From contig NZ_KI628539.1 in NCBI RefSeq assembly GCF_000503215.1, forward strand, positions 1,011,138 through 1,075,137: DNA of 64,000 bases. The letters are read 5' to 3'. This document shows positions 43,530 to 50,532 of the stretch, piece after piece (the first letter of the stretch is position 1; each line of letters starts with the position of its first letter). Both the position numbers and the translations under genes were made by a program. The stretch is from Pseudomonas canadensis (lineage in GTDB: Bacteria > Pseudomonadota > Gammaproteobacteria > Pseudomonadales > Pseudomonadaceae). The notes beneath the pieces were generated by a model. The model worked only from the letters and a program-made list of their open reading frames with translations, made no database searches and had not been told where the DNA came from.

Positions 43530-43940
43530 GTGTCAGACACCACGCTCGGGGAGGGCGTCATAAGAGATCCGTCCATCCCATTGGACGTAGGCTCTTGCAC
43601 ACAACTGCGACATACTTTTGATACCCATGTACGTTTACATCTCCTCTCGTCGTTGCGCTGAAAGTGCGAAGGCATAAGGCATTCAGCGCGCAGACTACAT
43701 ACCCAGGCCTAGGGCATTTTTGATATAGGTTAAGGCAGAAAACCAGGCTGCCCGGGAACGGTTGTTCCATGGCGGCATTTGGCCGTCAGTGTACTGTCCG
43801 ACGGACGGTGTTTTTAATGTGCCTAGCGCCGGATATTCAAACGCCCGGCTGCCAGAAGTAATAGGTTTCAAGATCACCACGATCGCACAAGGGGGCAATC
43901 TTCATGTGCGTTCGAGCTGATTTTTCCGTAAGTAATCGCG

Positions 43941-43975
43941 ATTCTACCTGCTTGGGGCCTTAACTGGAAATGCAG
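43941..43975 (-). promoter_or_regulatory. Possible JUMPstart/ops-like element upstream of ddhD
   Basis: On the minus strand this segment contains CCAGTTAAGG and, ten bases after GTTAAG, GCAGGTAG. JUMPstart elements of O-antigen and capsule operons contain GTTAAG about eight bases before the ops core GGCGGTAG. The match is partial (six of eight ops bases, spacing off by two), but the place, about 410-450 bases before the first gene of a long polysaccharide operon, is right. Confidence 0.3.
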
Positions 43976-44060
43976 GCTCTACTGACTGCAGGGTCGGCAG
44001 AGTAATACCCAGTAATCTTCCCATTTTTGACTCGTCCCAAACATGACCTAACGTAGAAAG

Positions 44061-44083
44061 GCAGCTTCGGAAAAGCTGCTTTT
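44061..44083 (+). terminator. Terminator-like hairpin before the ComEA-like gene
   Basis: GCAGCTT (44061-44067) pairs with AAGCTGC (44073-44079) over a 5-base loop, followed by TTTTCT. It has intrinsic-terminator form on the plus strand but stands 29 bases before a plus-strand start, with no plus-strand gene just upstream. It may therefore end an unannotated short transcript or act as a leader hairpin. Confidence 0.45.
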
Positions 44084-44111
44084 CTCTTATCGATGTCATG
44101 GAGCGTCACCA

Positions 44112-44444
44112 ATGCAAAACATCTATATTTCCTCCCTTATCTTTGCCTTTCTCACCAGCATCTCCGTAGCCACCACCGCAGCGCCGTCCATCAAGCCTGA
44201 AGCGCCAGCCCCCCTCTCCGCGCAAACGCGTCAGGCCGAGCAATCCGCCAAGGTCAACCTGAACGCCGCCGATGCTGAAACCCTGCGCCGTGATCTCTTC
44301 GGCATCGGGGCTGCCAAGGCCAAGGCGATCATCGCCTATCGCGAAAGCAACGGTCCGTTCACCGCGGTGGACGAGTTACTGGAAGTAAAAGGTATCGGCA
44401 AGGCTTTGCTGGAGAAGAACCGCGAAAGGATCGTGATCAAGTAA
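44112..44444 (+). CDS. ComEA-family helix-hairpin-helix DNA-binding protein
   Basis: Exported protein of 110 residues with a signal peptide to about residue 24. A low-complexity proline/alanine linker follows, then two helix-hairpin-helix motifs (KVNLNAADAETLRRDLFGIG and VDELLEVKGIGKALLEKN). ComEA-like proteins bind incoming DNA in the periplasm. In Pseudomonas a short form of this type stands beside the wbpM end of the O-antigen locus. The DNA-uptake role here is inferred. Confidence 0.88.
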   Translation: MQNIYISSLIFAFLTSISVATTAAPSIKPEAPAPLSAQTRQAEQSAKVNLNAADAETLRRDLFGIGAAKAKAIIAYRESNGPFTAVDELLEVKGIGKALLEKNRERIVIK

Positions 44445-44455
44445 GGCAAGAAAGG

Positions 44456-44479
44456 AGGCCGGTCATTGATCGGCCTTTT
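44456..44479. terminator. Terminator between the ComEA-like and TetR genes
   Basis: AGGCCGGTC (44456-44464) pairs with GATCGGCCT (44468-44476), with one G-T pair and a 3-base loop, followed by TTTT on the plus strand. It overlaps the stop codon of the converging TetR-type gene. Confidence 0.8.
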
Positions 44480-45041
44480 CAACATTGTGCACTTGCGTCT
44501 TCAAGCTTTCCCGCACCACGTCCATGATGCGCGTCGCCAACTCTGTGCTTTTGACACTTCTAGCCAGCACCAATGCACCCACCAGCGTCGACATCATTAC
44601 CAGGCTCTGCCGATCGGCATTCGGGTTTTCCAGCGCGGCTTCAATCTGATTCAGTCGGGCCTTAAGCACCGCATCCGTCGTCGGACTGTGCTGGCCCCTC
44701 AGGCCCAGTTCGGACGACATGGTCGGCAGCGGGCAGCCTTGGTCTGGAGACGTCAGGTGCCATTCCGAGAGGTAACTGTCAATAAATGCTTCCAGCGGCC
44801 GTTCCTGGCTGAACAGCATTTCGCAATAGGCATCCAGCTCTGCCGCAGCCGACTGCAGCGCCTTCTCCACCAACTCATCCTTGGATTTGAAATGCGCATA
44901 AAACCCACCATGAGTAAGGTTCAGCGCCTTCATCAGCGGCTGTAAGCCAGTCGCGCAAATACCGTCGCGACGAAAGCGGGCGGAGGCTTCTTTGATAATG
45001 CGTTGGTGAGTCTGGGCTTTGTGGTCGGATGAATAACGCAT
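44463..45041 (-). CDS. TetR-family transcriptional regulator
   Basis: The ATG at 45041 (MRYSSDHKAQTHQRII, 192 residues) has a GAGG site seven bases before; a longer in-frame start at 45110 is not supported. The N-terminal helix-turn-helix spans about residues 10-55 (ASARFRRDGICATGLQPLMKA, then NLTHGGFYAHFKSKDEL). The ligand domain is of unknown specificity. The gene is divergent from the GntR-type regulator and may control itself or nearby genes. Confidence 0.85.
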   Translation of the reverse strand: MRYSSDHKAQTHQRIIKEASARFRRDGICATGLQPLMKALNLTHGGFYAHFKSKDELVEKALQSAAAELDAYCEMLFSQERPLEAFIDSYLSEWHLTSPDQGCPLPTMSSELGLRGQHSPTTDAVLKARLNQIEAALENPNADRQSLVMMSTLVGALVLARSVKSTELATRIMDVVRESLKTQVHNVEKADQ

Positions 45042-45136
45042 GGGGTGGCCTCGGTTACAGGCTGGCATCTTAACCAACTTGGGCCTTTTTTCATCCATGC
45101 ACATTGGCATGAAACGTGATTACCTCTAACGCAGAA

Positions 45137-45151
45137 GATTGTTCAACAATC
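45137..45151. promoter_or_regulatory. Perfect dyad, candidate GntR-type operator
   Basis: GATTGTTCAACAATC is a perfect 15-base palindrome around one central base, 11 bases before the start of the GntR-family gene. The TTGT..ACAA half-sites are of the kind bound by FadR-subfamily GntR regulators. Autoregulation is the simplest reading. Confidence 0.5.
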
Positions 45152-45162
45152 GCGAGGTGGTC

Positions 45163-45807
45163 ATGACACTCAGCTTGTCTTTAGCCGACCAGATCGCCCT
45201 GGAGCTGCGTGCTGACATCATCGGTGGGCGGTTGCTGCCCGGCATGCCGTTGGTCGAAGTGGAGCTGGTGAAGGCCTACAACGCCTCACGCAACACCATC
45301 CGCGAGGCGTTGCACCGTTTGGGGCAAGAAGGGTTGACCCGCTATGTGCGCAACAAAGGGGTCATGGTCCGAAGACTGGAACGAGAGGAAGTGCGTGATT
45401 TGTTCGTAGTCCGTCGCACCTTGGAACTGCAGTCCATCGCCCAAAGCGGTCCTTTGACAGCGGCCCAATCCGAACACATGCAAAACGCCATCGACGCAAC
45501 CACCCTGGCCCGTGAGCGCGAGGACTGGCGTGCGGTCGCCACTCACAGCCTGGTGTTTCACCAGCAGATTGTCGGGTTGATGCGCAGCCCTTTGTTCGAT
45601 GAGTTTTTTGCCCAAGTCATCGCTCAACTGCGTCTGGTGTTTTGCGCCGCGCCTGATGAACAGCGTTTTCAATCACCGTGGTTGGAGCGCGATCGTGAAA
45701 TTTTCACCTTATTGGCCCAGCAGGATAAACCGGCGGCAGGGGAGGCAATGAGCCTGTACCTGGATGATTCGGAACGCCTGTCGTTGGCCTTGTTTAACCG
45801 CCCCTGA
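45163..45807 (+). CDS. GntR-family (FadR subfamily) transcriptional regulator
   Basis: The ATG at 45163 follows GAGGTGG and gives 214 residues; an earlier in-frame start overlaps the operator-like dyad. The winged helix is at about residues 8-70 (ADQIALELRADIIGGRLLPG, SRNTIREALHRLGQEGL). The all-helical FCD ligand domain follows (VRRTLELQSI, and the histidine in THSLVFHQQIVGL). It lies 15 bases before the DUF1989 gene and probably controls it. Confidence 0.9.
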   Translation: MTLSLSLADQIALELRADIIGGRLLPGMPLVEVELVKAYNASRNTIREALHRLGQEGLTRYVRNKGVMVRRLEREEVRDLFVVRRTLELQSIAQSGPLTAAQSEHMQNAIDATTLAREREDWRAVATHSLVFHQQIVGLMRSPLFDEFFAQVIAQLRLVFCAAPDEQRFQSPWLERDREIFTLLAQQDKPAAGEAMSLYLDDSERLSLALFNRP

Positions 45808-45822
45808 TTGAGGATCTGCACC

Positions 45823-46671
45823 ATGTACAAAGACTATCCGGCCGCGTACCAAGTCAGTAAAGGTTCGGCGCTGCAGGTCGACACGGCGTTTTACGAGCGT
45901 ATTCGTGATCGAAAACAGCAACGCACATTGATCGAGCAGTTCGAAGTGCCGATCCGTACGGGCAGGGCGTGGAAAGTGCCGGCCGGGCACGTGTTCCGCG
46001 TGACCACGCCGGTCGGCCCGCAGGTGGGTGATTTCAATGTGTGGAACGCCAACGACCCTCGCGAGCGATTGTGGGCTGCACGTACACGCCAATTGCAGGG
46101 CGCCCATGTCAGCACCCATGACCGGTTATGGTCGAACCTGCCATTTCTGCGGCCTTTGGTGACAATCACCGACGATAGCCTGGCCAGCTACGGTATAGAC
46201 GAACATGGCGGGCGCTTGCACGACTTGCTGGGTACGCGTTGCGATCCCTATGTGAACCGCATGCTGACCGGCGAAGACTTCCACCACCATTGCCATTCGA
46301 ACCTGACCCGCGCGGTTTTGCCCCACGGTCTGACCGAGTTCGACGTGCATGACGTATTGAATATTTTCCAGTGCACCGGCCTCAATCATGACGACATGTA
46401 TTTCATGAAGGCTTGCCCGGCACAGAAGGGCGATTACCTTGAGTTCTTTGCCGAGATTGATTTGCTGTGTGCGTTGTCGACGTGCCCCGGCGGGGACCTG
46501 TCGCTGCCGATGTGGGGGCCGCAGGCACAGGATCCGCTGACGGTGTGCCGTCCGCTGGGGGTTGAGATATACAAGCTGGAGGATGAGTTGCTTAACGGCT
46601 GGAGCCAGCCGGAACGTGCCGCCTATAAGGGGCAGCACGGGTTGCATATTGCCAAGGCGGCTTGGGAGTAA
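45823..46671 (+). CDS. DUF1989 / urea carboxylase-associated family protein
   Basis: This 282-residue protein starts at ATG 45823 behind GAGGAT. Landmarks are VPAGHVFRVTTPVGPQVGDF, FHHHCHSNLTRAVLP, the QCTGLNHDD stretch and CPGGDLSLPMWG with conserved cysteines and histidines that may bind metal. Members are found next to urea carboxylase or amino-acid catabolic genes; no urea carboxylase is seen here. The adjacent GntR regulator and the nearby APC permease suggest uptake and breakdown of an amine or amino acid. Activity unknown. Confidence 0.8.
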   Translation: MYKDYPAAYQVSKGSALQVDTAFYERIRDRKQQRTLIEQFEVPIRTGRAWKVPAGHVFRVTTPVGPQVGDFNVWNANDPRERLWAARTRQLQGAHVSTHDRLWSNLPFLRPLVTITDDSLASYGIDEHGGRLHDLLGTRCDPYVNRMLTGEDFHHHCHSNLTRAVLPHGLTEFDVHDVLNIFQCTGLNHDDMYFMKACPAQKGDYLEFFAEIDLLCALSTCPGGDLSLPMWGPQAQDPLTVCRPLGVEIYKLEDELLNGWSQPERAAYKGQHGLHIAKAAWE

Positions 46672-46679
46672 CCCAAGGT

Positions 46680-46847
46680 TCAGCGGTCCTGCGCGTCCTT
46701 GGCATCCGCCTGGGCGTTGCGCTCGGCCACGCGCTTGCGCTGTTCGTCGGTGAGTTCGACTTTGTTGGCGCTGTCTCGCAGCATCATCAGCCCACCGACG
46801 ATCGATCCGATCGCAACTACCATAATCAACCACGCATACCACGGCAT
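46680..46847 (-). CDS. 55-residue membrane protein (DUF2897-like)
   Basis: A short gene starts at ATG 46847 with a strong AAGGAGAG site five bases before. The product has one membrane helix at the N-terminus (MPWYAWLIMVVAIGSIVGGL) and a charged cytoplasmic tail (ELTDEQRKRVAERNAQAD) ending in DAQDR. This matches the small DUF2897 type of Pseudomonas proteins. Its 3' end lies 8 bases from the DUF1989 gene, convergent. A hairpin (CCGTGGGA 46871-46878 with TCCCACGG 46885-46892) stands just upstream. Function unknown. Confidence 0.75.
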   Translation of the reverse strand: MPWYAWLIMVVAIGSIVGGLMMLRDSANKVELTDEQRKRVAERNAQADAKDAQDR

Positions 46848-46959
46848 AAGGCTCTCCTTGAGGCAGATTGCCGTGGGAGAACTTTCCCACGGGAATAACT
46901 GCTTTGAGTGACGGGCTTTCTTACTAGTTCAGTGTAGGCCCGTTCTGCCTCTCAGTAGA

Positions 46960-48324
46960 TCAGAGCCCGGTCAACATCGCATCTGCCGGTGCATCGGCAC
47001 GGTCTTGCGCAGTCATCTGGAAGTAGGCAAACCCCACCACCATAAAGCCCAGGAAGATCAGCCCGATCAGCGCGTTGAACCAGGCCATGGCTACCAGGCA
47101 CACCACCGCCAGTACCAATGCAATGCCCGGCACGATGGGGTAACCCGGTGCGCGGAAGGTACGCTCCAGCAGCGGTTCGCTCTTACGCAGTTTGAACAGG
47201 CTGAGCATGCTCATGATGTACATCACGATGGCGCCGAACACTGCCATGGTGATCATCGCTGCGGTCAACGTCATGCCGCCCAGGTTGATCAGGCCGTCGC
47301 TATAGATCGCTGCGATGCCGACCACGCCCCCGGCGATAATTGCCCGGTGCGGTGTCTGAAAACGCGACAGTTTGGCGAGGAAAGACGGCAGGTAGCCGGC
47401 GCGTGCCAGGGCGAAGAACTGCCGCGAGTAGCCGAGGATGATGCCGTGGAAACTGGCTACCAGGCCAAACAGGCCGATCCACACCAGCATGTGCAGCCAG
47501 CCGGAGCTGTCACCCACCACGGTTTTCATGGCTTGTGGCAAGGGATCGTTGATGTTGGACAGGGTGCGCCAGTCGCCCACGCCGCCCGCGAAGAACATCA
47601 CGCCCATGGCCAGGATCACCAGGGTCAGGATGCCGCTGATGTAGGCTTTTGGAATGGTGCGCTTCGGATCTTTCGCTTCTTCAGCCGCCATGGCCGCGCC
47701 TTCAATGGCGAGGAAGAACCAGATAGCGAACGGAATCGCGGCAAACATTCCGGCAATTGCGGGTGCGCCAAAGGTGTCTGAGCCGGCCCAGCCGTTCAGG
47801 GCGAAGTTGCTGAAGCTGAACGCAGGTGCGACGACGCCCATGAACACCAGCAACTCGGCGACGGCGAGCACACACACCACCAGTTCAAAGGTGGCGGCGA
47901 GTTTGACGCCGAGGATGTTCAGGCCCATGAACACAATATAAGCACCGACGGCCGCATGTTTCGGGTCCAGCGCCGGAAATTGCACATTAAGATAGGCGCC
48001 GATGGCCAAGGCGATCGCAGGTGGTGCGAAGACAAATTCGATCAAGGTTGCGAGTCCCGCGATCAGTCCGCCTTTTTCACCAAAAGCGCGACGGCTGTAG
48101 GCAAAAGGCCCTCCTGCGTGAGGAATCGCCGTAGTCAGTTCGGTGAAACTGAAGATAAAGCAGGTATACATCGCAGCGACCATCAAGGACGTGACCAGAA
48201 AGCCCAGGGTCCCTGCGACGCCCCAGCCATAGCTCCAGCCGAAGTATTCGCCGGAAATCACCAGCCCGACGGCGATGCCCCATAAATGCAGGGTGCCCAA
48301 GGTGGGTTTGAGTTGTGTATTCAT
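46960..48324 (-). CDS. APC-family permease, ethanolamine/amino-acid type
   Basis: Transporter of 454 residues with about 12 membrane helices. The N-terminal LWGIAVGLVISGEYFGWSYG and ELTTAIPHAGGPFAYSRRAF are characteristic of the ethanolamine permease (Eat) branch of the APC superfamily, and EGAAMAAEEAKDPKRTIP is the conserved loop. Ethanolamine is thus the first candidate, but no eutBC genes are nearby. It may instead serve the DUF1989/GntR module. Confidence 0.85.
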   Translation of the reverse strand: MNTQLKPTLGTLHLWGIAVGLVISGEYFGWSYGWGVAGTLGFLVTSLMVAAMYTCFIFSFTELTTAIPHAGGPFAYSRRAFGEKGGLIAGLATLIEFVFAPPAIALAIGAYLNVQFPALDPKHAAVGAYIVFMGLNILGVKLAATFELVVCVLAVAELLVFMGVVAPAFSFSNFALNGWAGSDTFGAPAIAGMFAAIPFAIWFFLAIEGAAMAAEEAKDPKRTIPKAYISGILTLVILAMGVMFFAGGVGDWRTLSNINDPLPQAMKTVVGDSSGWLHMLVWIGLFGLVASFHGIILGYSRQFFALARAGYLPSFLAKLSRFQTPHRAIIAGGVVGIAAIYSDGLINLGGMTLTAAMITMAVFGAIVMYIMSMLSLFKLRKSEPLLERTFRAPGYPIVPGIALVLAVVCLVAMAWFNALIGLIFLGFMVVGFAYFQMTAQDRADAPADAMLTGL

Positions 48325-48488
48325 TGTGTTGCTCCCTGAACGGTTTGGAATGATTCAAGGTGTTGCAGCGTGCATGCCAGCCTGAGAATCATTGTCGTAA
48401 AGCGGAGCAACTGTCGTGTGGGGGATGGTTTAGCGTTTGAATCTTTCCAGCCTTGCACCAGTTGAGTGCGGTGGTGTTGCAACTGCCG

Positions 48489-48558
48489 TCATCGCGGGCA
48501 AGCCCGGCTCCCACACTTGAGCGCATTCCGCTGTGGGAGCCGGGCTTGCCCGCGATGA
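48489..48558. repeat. REP-type inverted repeat upstream of kdp
   Basis: Two perfect 27-base arms (48489-48515 and 48532-48558) flank a 16-base centre. The core is GCGGGCAAGCCCGGCTCCCACA. It lies in the 393-base gap between the divergent permease and kdpF. The rest of that gap holds the permease leader and the kdp control region. Confidence 0.85.
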
Positions 48559-48608
48559 GGCCTTCCCATCCACTACAAATCTCCCTGTAAACCCCGCATA
48601 AACCCACT

Positions 48609-48661
48609 CTTTACGCCGTCTTTACGCCCCGCCCATACCCTCGCTCTCGTTCCTTTACACC
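48609..48661 (+). promoter_or_regulatory. KdpE-type operator of the kdp operon
   Basis: TTTACGCC occurs at 48610-48617 and again at 48621-48628, 11 bases apart, the second followed by CCGCCCA. TTTACACC follows at 48654-48661, exactly 33 bases further. The E. coli kdpFABC operator, as I remember it, has a T-rich direct repeat with 11-base phasing ending TTTACACCCCGCCCG. The similarity and the place 90-110 bases before kdpF make this a probable KdpE site. A GACAAT -10-like box is at 48671-48676. Confidence 0.65.
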
Positions 48662-48717
48662 ACTCCTGCCGACAATTGCCCCACACGCGGCACTCGCCGC
48701 TAAACGGAGAGACTTCC

Positions 48718-48807
48718 ATGAGCGTTCTGGACGGGGTGTCACTGCTATTGGCCGTGGCGCTGTTCATTTATCTGCTGGTTGCGCTATTACGCGCGGATCG
48801 GAACTAG
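48718..48807 (+). CDS. kdpF: Potassium-transporting ATPase small subunit KdpF
   Basis: A 29-residue single-helix peptide, MSVLDGVSLLLAVALFIYLL plus a short basic tail ending LRADRN, directly precedes kdpA. Ribosome site GGAGAG. KdpF stabilises the KdpFABC complex in the membrane. Length and position are exactly those of KdpF. Confidence 0.9.
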   Translation: MSVLDGVSLLLAVALFIYLLVALLRADRN

Positions 48808-48816
48808 GAGCGGGCC

Positions 48817-50517
48817 ATGCACAGTTATGACTATTGGCTGATCATTGCCTTCTTTGCGGTGGTGCTGGTGCCGGCCCCGTTCCTGGGGCGGTTCTATTAC
48901 AAGGTGATGGAAGGGCAGCGCACCTGGCTCACGCCGTTATTTGGCCCGGTGGAGCGTGCCTGTTATCGCCTGTCCGGCGTGGATGAGCATCAAGAACAAA
49001 GCTGGCAGAAATACATGCTGGCCTTGCTTGCGTTCAACCTCGCAGGCTTTGTGCTGTTGTTCGCGATCCTGTTGTTCCAGGACTATCTCCCACTGAACCC
49101 GCAGAAATTGCCAGGTCAGGAATGGACCTTGGCCTTCAACACGGCGGTCAGTTTCATGACCAACACCAACTGGCAGTCCTACAGCGGTGAGGCGTCCCTG
49201 AGTTATCTCAGCCAGATGGCGGGCCTGACCGTGCAGAACTTCGTCAGTGCGGCCACCGGTCTGGCAGTGCTGGTCGCTTTGTGTCGTGGGATCGGTCGCA
49301 AATCCACCAAGACCTTGGGTAACTTCTGGGTTGATATGACACGCGCCACCCTCTATGGCCTGCTGCCGTTGTGCCTGGTGCTGGCGTTGTTCCTGGTGTG
49401 GCAGGGCGTACCGCAAACCTTCGCTCACTATGTAGATGCCGTGACGATGCAAGGTGCGGATCAAGTGATCCCCCTGGGCCCGGCGGCCAGCCAGATTGCG
49501 ATCAAGCAATTGGGCACCAACGGCGGTGGCTTCTTTGGCGTCAACTCGGCGCATCCGTTTGAAGACCCGACTGCCTGGGCCAACCTGTTCGAGCTGGCCG
49601 CAATCATCCTGATCCCGGTGGCCCTGGTGTTCACCTTCGGCCACTACGTGAAGGACCTGCGCCAAAGCCGCGCGATCCTTGGCTGCATGCTGGCTCTGTT
49701 CCTGATTGGTGGCGCGACCTCGCTGTGGGCCGAATACCAGCCCAACCCGACCCTGAACAATCCCGCCGTGGAGCAAACCGCGCCGCTGGAAGGCAAGGAA
49801 GCACGCTTTGGCACCACCGGTACGGTGCTGTGGTCGGTGACCACGACGGCGGCGTCCAACGGTTCGGTCAACGGCATGCAGGACAGCCTCAGCCCCCTTA
49901 GCGGAATGGTTGCGCTGGTCAACATGATGGTCGGCGAAGTGATCTTTGGCGGCGTCGGCGCAGGTATGTACGGCATGTTGCTCAACGTGCTGATCGCGGT
50001 GTTCCTCGCCGGCCTGATGATTGGTCGCACGCCGGAATACCTGGGCAAGAAACTGCAGGCTAAGGAAGTGCAATTGCTGGTGGTGACCTTGCTGGTCATG
50101 CCGGTGGGCGTGCTGGTGCTCGGCGCCATTGCCGCGAGCCTGCCAGGTCCGGCCGGTGCCATCAGTAACCCTGGCCCTCATGGTTTCAGCCAGTTGCTTT
50201 ATGCCTACACCTCGGCCAGTGCCAACAACGGCTCGGCGTTCGGCGGCTTCAGTGCCAACACGCCGTTTCATAACCTGATGCTGGGCCTGGGCATGTTGAT
50301 CGGCCGCTTCGGCTACATCCTCCCGGTACTGGCCCTGGCCGGCAGCCTGGCGATGAAGAAGACCGCACCGATTGGCCAGAACAGCTTCCCAACCCACGGC
50401 CCGCTGTTCGTGACCCTGTTGACCGTGACCATTTTGCTGGTGGGCGGCCTGACCTTCCTGCCGACGCTGGCACTGGGGCCAATTGCTGAACACTTGAGCA
50501 TGGCTGCTCCTAAATAA
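48817..50517 (+). CDS. kdpA: Potassium-transporting ATPase channel subunit KdpA
   Basis: Polytopic protein of 566 residues related to K+ channel-like transporters. The repeated selectivity loops are visible (NTNWQSYSGE, GTNGGGFFGVNSAHPFEDP, ATTAASNGSVNG-type and ANNGSAFGGFSANTPF). It carries K+ across the inner membrane in the KdpFABC pump. It starts 9 bases after kdpF and is followed by kdpB after 15 bases. Confidence 0.97.
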   Translation: MHSYDYWLIIAFFAVVLVPAPFLGRFYYKVMEGQRTWLTPLFGPVERACYRLSGVDEHQEQSWQKYMLALLAFNLAGFVLLFAILLFQDYLPLNPQKLPGQEWTLAFNTAVSFMTNTNWQSYSGEASLSYLSQMAGLTVQNFVSAATGLAVLVALCRGIGRKSTKTLGNFWVDMTRATLYGLLPLCLVLALFLVWQGVPQTFAHYVDAVTMQGADQVIPLGPAASQIAIKQLGTNGGGFFGVNSAHPFEDPTAWANLFELAAIILIPVALVFTFGHYVKDLRQSRAILGCMLALFLIGGATSLWAEYQPNPTLNNPAVEQTAPLEGKEARFGTTGTVLWSVTTTAASNGSVNGMQDSLSPLSGMVALVNMMVGEVIFGGVGAGMYGMLLNVLIAVFLAGLMIGRTPEYLGKKLQAKEVQLLVVTLLVMPVGVLVLGAIAASLPGPAGAISNPGPHGFSQLLYAYTSASANNGSAFGGFSANTPFHNLMLGLGMLIGRFGYILPVLALAGSLAMKKTAPIGQNSFPTHGPLFVTLLTVTILLVGGLTFLPTLALGPIAEHLSMAAPK

Positions 50518-50532
50518 AGAGCTAAAGGGGAT

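Larger units (their letters stand above)
43530..44111. other. Long non-coding region between ddhD and the ComEA-like gene
   Basis: These 582 bases lie between divergent genes. Short open frames on the minus strand lack ribosome sites and known motifs. I see the possible JUMPstart element at 43941-43975 and a hairpin at 44061-44083, and no tRNA. It should contain the promoter of the long minus-strand operon, for which I could not fix the boxes. Confidence 0.5.

Noticed and set aside
43558..43898. Short minus-strand frames in the gap upstream of ddhD
   Set aside because: They overlap each other, lack ribosome sites and have no recognisable sequence; more likely leader RNA.
46662..46911. Plus-strand frames of 70-78 codons after the DUF1989 gene
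   Set aside because: They overlap the better-supported 55-residue minus-strand gene with its strong ribosome site.
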